Assembly (NCBI GenBank): GCA_026417655.1
Contig: JAOACS010000028.1
Coordinates: forward strand, 62,001 to 126,000
Direction: 5' to 3'
DNA: 64,000 bases
From: Syntrophobacterales bacterium
GTDB lineage: Bacteria > Desulfobacterota > Syntrophobacteria > Syntrophobacterales > Thermodesulforhabdaceae
Shown here: in pieces, positions 19,496 to 27,543 of the stretch
Layout: each line of letters opens with the position of its first letter
Numbering within the stretch: the stretch's first letter is position 1
The notes under the pieces: generated by a model
The model's database searches: none
What the model saw: the letters and a program-made list of their open reading frames with translations, nothing else
Told to the model about the DNA's origin: nothing
Translations under genes and position numbers: made by a program

Positions 19496-19729
19496 TTATT
19501 TTTTTAACCACCCCTTAACCTCTTCTTTTGTCGGAACCTTGCCAACCGACTTAACTTCCCCATCAATAATAACTGCAGGCGTTCCAAAGACGCCATAGGA
19601 TGCGATCTCCTTCGGATCGGTTATCTTTTCTACATTAGCGACAATACCACTTTCCGCCAATGCATCCATCACTATAGACTCAGTCTGTTTACACCTTGGA
19701 CAACCTGGCCCTAGGACTTTAATATCCAT
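19496..19729 (-). CDS. Small thioredoxin-fold protein (redox-active disulfide protein 2)
   Basis: 77 residues with a compact thioredoxin fold. The redox motif is CPRC (GPGCPRCKQTE, residues 8-18), and the cis-Pro is in FGTPAVIIDGEV. These small proteins resemble glutaredoxin-like archaeal thioredoxins and often accompany ArsR regulators and permeases. Its Shine-Dalgarno lies in the last codons of arsR, one base away, so the two are translationally coupled. It may handle thiols or sulfur for the TauE protein encoded divergently; that link is inference. Confidence 0.9.
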   Translation of the reverse strand: MDIKVLGPGCPRCKQTESIVMDALAESGIVANVEKITDPKEIASYGVFGTPAVIIDGEVKSVGKVPTKEEVKGWLKK

Positions 19730-19730
19730 C

Positions 19731-20126
19731 TTACTCCTCCCTATTTCTTACAATCCCAACAGCTCCCTTCCTTTTAAAAGCCGCCTTTTCGCATATTTCA
19801 TACCGGTCTATCAGATTCACTCTTGAGGTGAGATTTTTTATAGTGGGATCATCTTCAAGCCACTCATCTAAAAGTGGAATGAGAGTCCTAGCATAAGGAT
19901 TAGGAGTATCTCGATATAATCGGTAGTTAACCCATAGATTTTCCTTGAAGGACTCAACTAGTTCAGCATCCTCAAGGGCTTTGAGATGCTTTGAGACCGT
20001 GGGTTGAGCGAGCCCTAAAAGGGCTTGCAACTCACAGACACACATTTCCCTCTTAGCAAGAGCCTTTAGGATCTTCACTCTATTTGGTTCTGAGAGAGCC
20101 TTCATGACCCTTATAAAATTTTTCAT
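19731..20126 (-). CDS. ArsR-family metal/redox-responsive repressor
   Basis: From the ATG at 20124-20126, which has AGAGG six bases upstream, the protein is 131 residues. The winged helix contains KALSEPNRVKILKAL, MCVCELQALLGLAQPTVSKHLK and LVESFKENLWVNYRL. The CVCEL motif in the alpha-3 helix is the classic ArsR thiol-metal site (ELCVCDL), so arsenite, another soft metal, or thiol oxidation are likely signals. An upstream in-frame ATG at 20159 lies inside the predicted promoter and is less likely. It is divergent from a TauE gene and co-operonic with a thioredoxin. Confidence 0.92.
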   Translation of the reverse strand: MKNFIRVMKALSEPNRVKILKALAKREMCVCELQALLGLAQPTVSKHLKALEDAELVESFKENLWVNYRLYRDTPNPYARTLIPLLDEWLEDDPTIKNLTSRVNLIDRYEICEKAAFKRKGAVGIVRNREE

Positions 20127-20138
20127 GTTAAGCCTCTT

Positions 20139-20167
20139 ATAATATTTACAAATGCTCATGTAGTAAA
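20139..20167 (-). promoter_or_regulatory. Predicted arsR promoter
   Basis: On the minus strand TTTACT (20162-20167) and TATTAT (20139-20144) are 17 bases apart. The -10 box ends only 12 bases before the ATG, so the transcript would have a very short leader. Confidence 0.4.
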
Positions 20168-20323
20168 TGACACCTTCTAAGTCAAGACCTTTCCAAGATT
20201 GGAGAAACTTTTTTCGGTACGCCCCGTTTTTGAATTACCCCCTATTTTACTTTTCCCACTATAATGCCAATTTCGTTTGGAAGAGCAGGAAATTCTAAAT
20301 CTTTTAGGAGGTAGATTTATAGC

Positions 20324-21118
20324 ATGAAAGCGCTATCCCAAAAGATTTTTTTACATTCATTATGGATCGGGTTCTTAGCTGGAATGTTTGGTGGATTAGT
20401 GGGTATTGGTGGTGGAGTGGTAATGATTCCTCTTATGGTTGCTATCTTAAAACTTTCTCAACATAGAGCCCATGGAACCAGCCTTTTAGCTCTTGTCTTT
20501 ACAGGCCTTTCTGGGGCAATAACCTATGGGATAAAGGGGGAAGTTGATCTTATGGCGGGGCTAACCCTTGCTATTACCGCCACATTAGCTGCCATAGGAG
20601 GAGCCCGTTTTGCCAATAGCCTGCCAGAGTGGAAATTAAAACGATCCTTTGGGGCCTTCCTAATCTTTGCTTCTGTTATTCTTGTGTCAAAACCCTTTCT
20701 CATGAGCCATTACCATCTTAATATTGCGGGAACCCTAAGAATTGCTGGATTCATGACACTTGGTATCTTTACAGGCTTTCTTGCAGGCATGATGGGCATT
20801 GGAGGTGGCACAGTTACGGTGCCGGCTCTTGTTATCCTCTTCAACTTTACCCAACATATGGCTCAGGGGACCTCCCTTCTTTGCATGATTCCTGCGGGAG
20901 CTATGGGATCCTACACTAACTGGCGTTTAAATAATGTGGCCTTTGAACTCGTCCCAGGACTTGTAGCTGGAATCATATTCGGAACTGTTATAGGAAGCAA
21001 TATAGCATTGGTTCTCCCAGAAGGAACCCTGAGGATCCTGTTTGCATTGATTGTATGTTGGACAGGGGTGAGATTCTTGAGAACCCCTAGACCTAAAGGC
21101 GTTACAGCCTTAGGTTAG
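20324..21118 (+). CDS. TauE/SafE-family sulfite exporter-like permease
   Basis: A 264-residue membrane protein with about eight helices and the internal duplication of the family: GGLVGIGGGVVMIPLMV (about 24-40) and its repeat GMMGIGGGTVTVPALVIL (about 161-178). Each is followed by the conserved AHGTSLL or AQGTSLL motif. TauE/SafE proteins move sulfite, sulfoacetate or other organosulfur anions. It is divergent from arsR and the small thioredoxin, which suggests shared control by ArsR. The ATG follows AGGAGG. Confidence 0.93.
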   Translation: MKALSQKIFLHSLWIGFLAGMFGGLVGIGGGVVMIPLMVAILKLSQHRAHGTSLLALVFTGLSGAITYGIKGEVDLMAGLTLAITATLAAIGGARFANSLPEWKLKRSFGAFLIFASVILVSKPFLMSHYHLNIAGTLRIAGFMTLGIFTGFLAGMMGIGGGTVTVPALVILFNFTQHMAQGTSLLCMIPAGAMGSYTNWRLNNVAFELVPGLVAGIIFGTVIGSNIALVLPEGTLRILFALIVCWTGVRFLRTPRPKGVTALG

Positions 21119-21147
21119 AGAGGTCCCCTTGGTAGCATCTTACCTCG

Positions 21148-21206
21148 TTGACATACTTAAACGAAGTTTGATAAAGTTTTCCTGCATATCTTAGGCTACT
21201 AAGATA
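21148..21206 (+). promoter_or_regulatory. Thiolase promoter and 8-bp inverted repeat
   Basis: TTGACA (21148-21153) pairs with GATAAA or TAAAGT near 21170-21177 as a -10. In the leader, 40 bases before the start codon, is a perfect inverted repeat TATCTTAG-GCTA-CTAAGATA (21187-21206). It is an operator candidate for an unidentified regulator of the thiolase-crotonase operon. Confidence 0.5.
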
Positions 21207-21244
21207 CTATTTTAAACTTTCGCAACTCTTCAGGAGGGGAACCT

Positions 21245-22426
21245 ATGAACACCGCTGTTATTGCCATGGCAGTAAGGACACCAGTAGGAAGTTTTGGAAG
21301 ATCCCTTGCCGGTATTTCAGCAGTTGAACTTGGAGTTATTGCCCTAAAGGAGGCCCTTTCCCGATTGAATCTGGATCCCAAAGAGGTGGATGAAGTCATT
21401 TTGGGGAATGTGCTCCAGGCAGGACAGGGACAAAATCCGGCAAGACAGGTTTCTATAAGAGCCGGAATCCCGGTAGAGGTGCCTGCTTACACGGTAAACA
21501 AGGTATGTGCCTCGGGTCTTAAGTCAGTTATACTCGCTGCCCAGAGCATAATGCTTGGTGAAGCCGATATTATAGTTGCTGGGGGCATAGAGAACATGAG
21601 TCAAGCTCCCTACGCTATACCCAAGGCCCGATGGGGGCATAGAATGGGTGATGGCAATCTGGTAGATCTTATGATCTTCGATGGCCTGTGGGATATTTTT
21701 AATGGCTACCATATGGGCATCACCGCAGAAAACCTTGCCCAAAAATATGGAATAACCCGCGAGGAACAGGATGAATTTGCCTTAGGAAGCCAACAGAAGG
21801 CGGAAGCGGCTATTAAGGATGGAAAATTCAAAGAAGAAATTGTTCCAGTGCCAATTCCTCAGAAAAAGGGTGATCCCCTTTTGTTCGATACGGACGAACA
21901 TCCTCGATTTGGAACTACCCTTGAAGCTCTTAGTAAGCTTCCACCGGCCTTCAAGAAAGACGGAACGGTTACCGCTGGAAACGCTTCAGGTATAAACGAT
22001 GGAGCTGCTATCGTTATCGTCATGTCGGAAAAGAAAGCCACATCTCTTGGTATAACACCCTTTGCTGTAATACGATCCTGGGGAACGGCAGGGGTAGATC
22101 CAAGCATAATGGGGATCGGTCCCGCTCCGGCCAGTAAAAAGGCTCTAGCCAAAGCTGGCTGGACTGTAGCCGACCTTGATCTCATAGAGGCGAACGAAGC
22201 CTTCGCTGCTCAGGCTATAGCGGTGAATCGAGAAATGGGCTGGGATCTTGGAAAAGTTAATGTAAACGGTGGAGCTATCGCCCTCGGACATCCTATCGGG
22301 GCCTCTGGAGCAAGGATTCTTACCACACTCCTTTATGAAATGAAACGACGGGGTGCTAAAAAGGGACTTGCTACACTTTGTATTGGGGGAGGGCAGGGAG
22401 CTGCCCTTACGGTTGAAAGTCCTTAA
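21245..22426 (+). CDS. Acetyl-CoA C-acetyltransferase (thiolase)
   Basis: A full-length 393-residue thiolase. The nucleophilic Cys88 is in [10 protein letters not shown], the His of the GHPIGASG motif is near 349, and the second catalytic Cys is in CIGGGQGAA near 380. It either condenses two acetyl-CoA or cleaves acetoacetyl-CoA. It has AGGAGG upstream and is followed 22 bases later by an enoyl-CoA hydratase, so a short-chain acyl-CoA pathway (butyrate or fatty acid oxidation, or the reverse) is implied. A 3-hydroxyacyl-CoA dehydrogenase is not in the window. Confidence 0.95.
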   Translation: MNTAVIAMAVRTPVGSFGRSLAGISAVELGVIALKEALSRLNLDPKEVDEVILGNVLQAGQGQNPARQVSIRAGIPVEVPAYTVNKVCASGLKSVILAAQSIMLGEADIIVAGGIENMSQAPYAIPKARWGHRMGDGNLVDLMIFDGLWDIFNGYHMGITAENLAQKYGITREEQDEFALGSQQKAEAAIKDGKFKEEIVPVPIPQKKGDPLLFDTDEHPRFGTTLEALSKLPPAFKKDGTVTAGNASGINDGAAIVIVMSEKKATSLGITPFAVIRSWGTAGVDPSIMGIGPAPASKKALAKAGWTVADLDLIEANEAFAAQAIAVNREMGWDLGKVNVNGGAIALGHPIGASGARILTTLLYEMKRRGAKKGLATLCIGGGQGAALTVESP

Positions 22427-22448
22427 GACTTTTATAGGAGGAAAGACG

Positions 22449-23243
22449 ATGGCCTACGAAAACATACTCTTCGAAGTAAGAGACGATGGAGTTGCAATCC
22501 TTACAGTGAATCGCCCTAAATCTCTTAACGCTTTGAATCCCCAGACTCTCGAAGAAATTGATAGAGCCCTTGATGAGGTAGAGAAAAACGATAAGATAAA
22601 GGTTTTAGTAATTACCGGAGCAGGCGAAAAGGCCTTCATAGCTGGAGCGGACATTACGGAATTTCCCAAAATGAATCCCCTTCAGGCCTATAAGTTTGCT
22701 GAAAAAGGGCAGAATGTATTCTTGCGCCTTGAGCAGCTTCCAAAGCCTGTTATTGCCTGTGTCAACGGATTTGCCCTTGGTGGCGGCTGTGAATTAGCCA
22801 TGAGCTGCGATTTTATATACGCTTCGGATAAAGCGAAATTTGGTCAACCAGAGATTAACCTCGGTATTATCCCTGGTTTTGGAGGAACTCAACGTCTCGC
22901 ACGTCTTGTGGGGAGGGCCAAAGCTAAGGAGCTCTGTATGACGGGCGAAATGATCTCAGCAGAAGAGGCAAAAAATATAGGGCTTGTAGCAAAGGTTTTT
23001 CCTGCAGAAAATCTTTTCGAAGAAACTATCAAGGTTGCCTCTGCCCTTGCCCAAAAGAGTCAAGTTGCCCTGAGGGCTATCAAGAAAGTAATTGATGAAG
23101 GCATTGGTTCAGATCTTAGAAGTGGTTGCCTCCTTGAAGCCAACGCCTTCGCCCTAACCTTTGCAAGTGAGGACGCTAGAGAGGGTGTCCAGGCCTTTCT
23201 TGAAAAGAGAAAACCAAGCTTTAAAGGTGGCTACGACTCATAG
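22449..23243 (+). CDS. Enoyl-CoA hydratase (crotonase family)
   Basis: The ATG at 22449, eight bases after AGGAGG, gives a 264-residue crotonase, the normal size; an upstream in-frame start would overlap the thiolase. The oxyanion-hole segments are AFIAGADITEF and ALGGGCELAMSCDF, and QPEINLGIIPGFGGTQRL contains the second catalytic Glu position. It hydrates crotonyl- or similar enoyl-CoA to the 3-hydroxyacyl-CoA, in series with the thiolase immediately upstream. Confidence 0.95.
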   Translation: MAYENILFEVRDDGVAILTVNRPKSLNALNPQTLEEIDRALDEVEKNDKIKVLVITGAGEKAFIAGADITEFPKMNPLQAYKFAEKGQNVFLRLEQLPKPVIACVNGFALGGGCELAMSCDFIYASDKAKFGQPEINLGIIPGFGGTQRLARLVGRAKAKELCMTGEMISAEEAKNIGLVAKVFPAENLFEETIKVASALAQKSQVALRAIKKVIDEGIGSDLRSGCLLEANAFALTFASEDAREGVQAFLEKRKPSFKGGYDS

Positions 23244-23261
23244 AAGGTTACAACTTTTTTC

Positions 23262-23290
23262 TTGACATGTAACAAAAAAAGGAAAATATA
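23262..23290 (+). promoter_or_regulatory. Predicted promoter of the EF-hand gene
   Basis: A consensus TTGACA (23262-23267) is 17 bases from AATATA (23285-23290), about 60 bases before the start codon. It suggests independent expression from the crotonase gene. Confidence 0.5.
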
Positions 23291-23352
23291 GGTAGCGTTG
23301 TTTAGGGTTAATAACTTTACTAAACTTTAAACTCAATGACGGAGGTTGATGT

Positions 23353-23607
23353 ATGAAGCGTTTGGTAGCTGTTTTGATGGCGTTGGCTCTTGTGGTTGTT
23401 TTCGGTGTTGGTGCTGCTAATGCAGCCGAAGCAAAGCCCTGCCCCGACACCTTCAAAGCTCTTGACAAGAATGGTGACGGGAAGCTTGCTCTTGATGAAT
23501 TCAAGGCTGGTGGCGAAAAGAACACCGAAGACGCCTTCAAAGCTAAGGACGCCAACAAAGACGGTGCTCTTACTGTTGAAGAGTTCTGCGGTGCTGAGAA
23601 GAAGTAA
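23353..23607 (+). CDS. Secreted EF-hand protein
   Basis: 84 residues. A signal peptide (about 1-24, ending ANAAEA) is followed by a pair of canonical EF-hand loops, DKNGDGKLALDE (38-49) and DANKDGALTVEE (66-77), each with Asp/Asn at loop positions 1, 3 and 5, Gly at 6 and Glu at 12, the full calcium-binding set. Cys30 and Cys79 flank the pair and could form a disulfide in the periplasm. It has its own promoter and a strong terminator, so it is a single-gene unit that may be well expressed. The function is unknown; calcium buffering or sensing in the periplasm is likely. Confidence 0.9.
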   Translation: MKRLVAVLMALALVVVFGVGAANAAEAKPCPDTFKALDKNGDGKLALDEFKAGGEKNTEDAFKAKDANKDGALTVEEFCGAEKK

Positions 23608-23636
23608 TTTAAGGTAAAAAAAGATATACTTCTAAG

Positions 23637-23674
23637 AAGAAGGGGATCTTGATGAAGTTCAAGATCCCCTTCTT
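23637..23674 (+). terminator. Intrinsic terminator of the EF-hand gene
   Basis: A perfect 16-bp stem (23637-23652 with 23659-23674) and six-base loop, followed by AGTTTT, lies 30 bases after the stop codon. Confidence 0.85.
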
Positions 23675-23794
23675 AGTTTTAAAGCCCTGGATCGCCATAT
23701 TTATTATTCATATTTTGAGCCGGTAAGAACACGCCGTGTTAAGGCTTAGCGATCTTTAGGGAAGTTATAATCGGGGTTTTTCCAATAACCCAAA

Positions 23795-23832
23795 GGAAGA
23801 CTAAACCTTACCTAATGGTAGACTTGTCTTCC
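23795..23832 (-). terminator. Possible rpsU terminator hairpin
   Basis: GGAAGAC (23795-23801) pairs with GTCTTCC (23826-23832) around a loop with further weak pairing, 11 bases past the rpsU stop; the minus strand continues with TTT. The rest of 23675-23794 shows only a short AACACG-C-CGTGTT repeat (23728-23740). Confidence 0.4.
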
Positions 23833-23843
23833 CTTGATGAATC

Positions 23844-24038
23844 CTAAGCTGAACGCATAAGGCGGCGTTCTCTACGTTGTAAGCGCTTAATAGCCTTTTT
23901 CTGCTTTATACGCCTTCGTTCGCCCTTAGACAGATAGTAGTTATGTCTACGAAGAACAGGCTGAACATTTTTCTGAAAATCTTTTCTAAGCTTGCGGATC
24001 TTCTTCTCAAAGGATTCCTTTACTTCCGCTTCCGCCAT
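23844..24038 (-). CDS. rpsU: Small ribosomal subunit protein bS21
   Basis: 64 residues, strongly basic. FEKKIRKLRKDFQKN and VLRRHNYYLSKGERRRIKQKKA follow the S21 pattern (FEKALRRFKR, then a RRREYYEKPSEKRKRKK-like stretch), though the middle is divergent. S21 binds the 30S platform near the anti-Shine-Dalgarno and assists initiation. The ATG follows AAGGTGGG. It is a single gene between hairpin structures, next to rlmD. Given the divergence I hold some doubt, but no other small basic family fits better. Confidence 0.8.
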   Translation of the reverse strand: MAEAEVKESFEKKIRKLRKDFQKNVQPVLRRHNYYLSKGERRRIKQKKAIKRLQRRERRLMRSA

Positions 24039-24153
24039 CTAGATTTCACCCACCTTTCTATAATTTTTAATGCATGTTCCACCGGCTCCTATCAAACCTT
24101 GCCCATAACACATATCGTTATTCCTTACAAGTTTAAAGCTCTAAAAAAACCGC

Positions 24154-25566
24154 CTATCGGAGATCTAATCTCACAATAGTTTCAACATGATAGGTATGAG
24201 GAAATAGGTCAAAGGGCTGAACAGTCTTTACAGAATATTTGCTAAGGAGTTGCCTAATATCCCTTGCCAATGTAGTTGGATTACAGGAAACGGCTATAAT
24301 TCTTGATGGAGAGAGCTCAAGGAGAGCCTTTATTACCTTTGGATGCATGCCAGCTCTAGGAGGATCCGTAACTACTACCCGAGGCCTTCGATGGGCAAGA
24401 GTTGCTATAACTTCCCGAATATCCCCAGCGTAGAATATACAATTTTCTATACCATTTATTTCGGCGTTTTTATGAGCATCCCTAATCGCCTCCTCCACCA
24501 GTTCAATACCTATCACAAGCCTAGCCTGACGAGCGAGAAGTAGTCCTATGGAGCCAGTTCCACAATAGAGATCCCAAACTTCTTCAGAGCCAGTAAGATC
24601 TGACCATTCTAAAATTCGACCATAAAGTTTTTCTGCCCCTAAAGAATTAGTCTGAAAGAACGAATGGGCAGAAATGGTAAGATTTAGCTCAAGACATTGC
24701 TCTCGTATGGAACCTCCTCCCCAAAGCACCTTGGAATCTTCTCCCACAGCCACCTGGGATCTCTGATCATTTGTAGAGTGCACAAATGTTGTGATTTCTA
24801 TCCCCTTCGTAGAAAGTCTTTTGCCTAGAGCCTCTACAACAGTGTCACCTGTAGAATCTGACATAGTGATTATATGAACCAGCCTCTCCCCCGTCCTTTT
24901 CCCCTCCTTGATAACAAGAAAACGCCAAAATCCGCTATGCTCCATTATATTATAGGCTGGCATGGCACTTTCTTTACAAAAGGCCCTCACCTCCTTTAAT
25001 ATCTCTACAGAAGCTGGAGACTGAAGAATGCACTCCTCAACGTCAAAAACCCGATCAAAGGCCCCATGAACATGAAGTCCAAGACCACAGCCTCTATCAT
25101 GGATGCTTTCCTGAGACTTCTGAATCTCCTCAGGATTCAACCATCGCCTTGCCGAAAAGGTAAACTCCATCTTATTACGATAGTATTGGGTAGAGGGTGA
25201 CGGTTCTATAGGATAAAGGGGGATCTTCTCTAGGCCAGCAATATGGACAAAGGATTCTTCTACCTGGCGTGATTTCCACTCTAGTTGAGTAGAATAGTCT
25301 AAGCGTTGCCAGAGGCATCCACCACAGTAGCTTTCATGTTTACACAAGGGTTCTCGTTCCCATGGAGATTTCTCTAAAACCTCAAGGGTCTTTGCCAAAA
25401 AATAGTCCTTTTTACGTCGAGTAATTACCGCCTTTACGGTCGATTTAGGAAAGGCCCTATCCACAAAAATAACCGTATCATCTACCCGTCCCACACCGGC
25501 ACCACCATAGGCGAGTTTCTCAATCTTAACTATGACCTCCGCACCTTTTCGCAAAGCCCCCCTCAT
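24154..25566 (-). CDS. rlmD: 23S rRNA m5U methyltransferase, RlmD/RumA type
   Basis: 470 residues: an N-terminal TRAM domain (about 5-65, KIEKLAYGGAGVGRVDDTVIFV), a [4Fe-4S] motif (CKHESYCGGC plus an upstream or downstream Cys), and a Rossmann methyltransferase with DLYCGTGSIGLLLA, the catalytic VSCNPTTLARD Cys and TDPPRAGMHPKV. The enzyme makes 5-methyluridine in 23S rRNA (or a related RNA target) using SAM. The family includes TrmA/RlmC relatives, so the exact uridine is not certain. It starts 15 bases after the REC-CheW fusion gene, a likely chance pairing. Confidence 0.93.
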   Translation of the reverse strand: MRGALRKGAEVIVKIEKLAYGGAGVGRVDDTVIFVDRAFPKSTVKAVITRRKKDYFLAKTLEVLEKSPWEREPLCKHESYCGGCLWQRLDYSTQLEWKSRQVEESFVHIAGLEKIPLYPIEPSPSTQYYRNKMEFTFSARRWLNPEEIQKSQESIHDRGCGLGLHVHGAFDRVFDVEECILQSPASVEILKEVRAFCKESAMPAYNIMEHSGFWRFLVIKEGKRTGERLVHIITMSDSTGDTVVEALGKRLSTKGIEITTFVHSTNDQRSQVAVGEDSKVLWGGGSIREQCLELNLTISAHSFFQTNSLGAEKLYGRILEWSDLTGSEEVWDLYCGTGSIGLLLARQARLVIGIELVEEAIRDAHKNAEINGIENCIFYAGDIREVIATLAHRRPRVVVTDPPRAGMHPKVIKALLELSPSRIIAVSCNPTTLARDIRQLLSKYSVKTVQPFDLFPHTYHVETIVRLDLR

Positions 25567-25581
25567 AGGAAGTTATACCCA

Positions 25582-27537
25582 TTATACAGAAGCAATTTTT
25601 GCGAGTTCCATTTTTTCAAATAGATTCATAACATCCAGAAGTACCTTAACGTTTCCGTTAGACTTTGCCATGGCCTTTACAAATGGCACACTGACTCCAG
25701 AGCCAAACCTTGGGGGTGGCTCAACATCCCGAGCCTTGATGGTTTCAACATGGGATACCGTATCCACCACTAACCCAAGATGGAAGACCTTTTGTTCCAA
25801 AGGAATTTCAAGAATTACAATGCAAGTCTTCTCATTATACTCAGCCTGTGGCATACTAAGCTTGAGTCGAAGATCTATCACGGGGATTATTCTACCTCGC
25901 AGATTAATAACCCCCTTTACGAAGGAAGGAGCCTGAGGGATTTCTCTAATTGGCATTATACCAACGATTTCCTTTACATTAAGCACATCGATCCCGTATT
26001 GTTGGTTGCAAAGATTAAAGATCAAATATTTTCCTTCCTGTCCAAGAAGGCTTTTTGCAGATATTCGTTTTTCCCTAATATCCTCGTTGATCCTTGCAAT
26101 AAGAGCCTTTACATTAAGCAAGCGAGATGGTCTTGGAATGTAGCTACTCGACTCTTTATAGGCCGCATCACAAAAGCTCATATCTACAAAGGATCCGACA
26201 TCTACATTGAGATCTATAGCCATGTTCTCGCTCATGTAGGAAAGCATCTTATCAAGGGCATCCGTATCTGGTCTTAGATCATCTGTTCTTATACCCTGAG
26301 ACTCCGTAAGAACATTTTTGAGTATAGGCACCTTTAGTCCAAGAACTTTCTGAGGATCTAGGAAAGAGACCCCTATTTCAGCCGCCTTTTCTGGTTTCCT
26401 AGCTATGAAGTTGCCAGCCTCCACCATGAGTCTTACGAATTCCTCTACCGCTTCCCCATGTTGCTCAATAACTTCAGAACGTACCGCCACTAAACAACAA
26501 GGATGATTTTGCCAAACCTCCGATGAGAGGAACACCTGTTCTGCTATCCCCTCGGCTATAGCTTTAGTTCCAATAGGTTCCGCAACCATGAATCCACTCG
26601 CATCGGGATTCATCTTTAAAAACTCCGGCATCTTTACAGGCGGAACCACTTCATAGTAAAAATCGCCCTCTCTACTTCCAGTTATACCTGCCCTTAACCC
26701 CAACTCACTCATGAACATGTGGGAGATAATATGATGAATGGAAAGTTCATGGGGAATGCAGAAAGTTTTATTTCTAAAGAAGTTCTCAAGCGATCTTATA
26801 GGCTCTTTCTTTCTAACACAAATACTTCCATTCTTATGGGCAAGCAAGACAACCCTAATGGGAACATTATAGGCGAAAAGATCCATGGCAATGGGGGCAA
26901 GAATTAAGGCTCCGTCTACCGTTCCCTTCTCCAAGGCCTCCTGTACAGGGTTCCAGCTAGTCATACAAATAGTCTGAAGGGCGGCGAAATGCCTAGGCGA
27001 AACTCTCCCCGTATCTATCAGATACTTTGCCACACCAAGTGTCAAATGATCGGTTATCTGAATGTGAGCAATGTGTAAGATGGGCTTTCCTGAAGCCTCC
27101 AGAACTAGCTCCCTTGTAGGTATTTCATCGGAGACGGTCTGTAAGGTACTCCCCGAAAAGGTCTCCTCCATAACCTTGAGAAGCTCAGCTGGTGCAAAGG
27201 GTTTGGTAATTATATTGCTTGCCCCTGCTTCCGCTGCCTCCACTACTTCTTTTTTCTGAGCTCTTCCGGTTGCGAGAATGAAAGGAAGGTTTCGATACTT
27301 CTCTTGCTGGCGAACCCATTTGAGGAGCTCAATACCCCCCATGTTTGGCATATTCCAATCGCTGATTATTACAGCTACATCCGGATGTTTTGAAAGAAGA
27401 TCTATCGCATGTTCCCCATCGTCGGCCTCAATAACATTATTGAAGCCAAGATCGTTTAGGACCTTACATTCCATCCGTCGAGTTATCTTTGAGTCCTCAA
27501 CTAGGAGAATCTTAACCGTTTTGTCTATCGATGACAT
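25582..27537 (-). CDS. REC - NrtA-like binding domain - CheW fusion protein
   Basis: 651 residues with no signal peptide or membrane helix, so cytoplasmic. Residues 8-127 are a complete CheY-like receiver: acidic pair Glu14/Asp15, phospho-acceptor Asp60 (SDWNMP), Thr90 and Lys112 (TKPF). Residues about 152-430 resemble the nitrate/bicarbonate/sulfonate binding proteins (NMT1/NrtA type), with the hallmark stretch FMVAEPIGTKA and VWQNHPCCLVAVR. Residues about 503-651 are a CheW domain (YGIDVLNVKEIV, VKGVINLRGRIIPVIDLRLKL). The gene begins 6 bases after korB. A periplasmic-type binding fold between REC and CheW is very unusual; it suggests a soluble coupling protein that senses a cytoplasmic small molecule for a chemosensory array. 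The ligand is unknown. Confidence 0.9.
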   Translation of the reverse strand: MSSIDKTVKILLVEDSKITRRMECKVLNDLGFNNVIEADDGEHAIDLLSKHPDVAVIISDWNMPNMGGIELLKWVRQQEKYRNLPFILATGRAQKKEVVEAAEAGASNIITKPFAPAELLKVMEETFSGSTLQTVSDEIPTRELVLEASGKPILHIAHIQITDHLTLGVAKYLIDTGRVSPRHFAALQTICMTSWNPVQEALEKGTVDGALILAPIAMDLFAYNVPIRVVLLAHKNGSICVRKKEPIRSLENFFRNKTFCIPHELSIHHIISHMFMSELGLRAGITGSREGDFYYEVVPPVKMPEFLKMNPDASGFMVAEPIGTKAIAEGIAEQVFLSSEVWQNHPCCLVAVRSEVIEQHGEAVEEFVRLMVEAGNFIARKPEKAAEIGVSFLDPQKVLGLKVPILKNVLTESQGIRTDDLRPDTDALDKMLSYMSENMAIDLNVDVGSFVDMSFCDAAYKESSSYIPRPSRLLNVKALIARINEDIREKRISAKSLLGQEGKYLIFNLCNQQYGIDVLNVKEIVGIMPIREIPQAPSFVKGVINLRGRIIPVIDLRLKLSMPQAEYNEKTCIVILEIPLEQKVFHLGLVVDTVSHVETIKARDVEPPPRFGSGVSVPFVKAMAKSNGNVKVLLDVMNLFEKMELAKIASV

Positions 27538-27543
27538 TATTGC

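Noticed and set aside
25780-26277. 165-codon plus-strand open frame
   Set aside because: It is antisense to the CheW and linker part of the fusion gene and lacks any motif or ribosome site.
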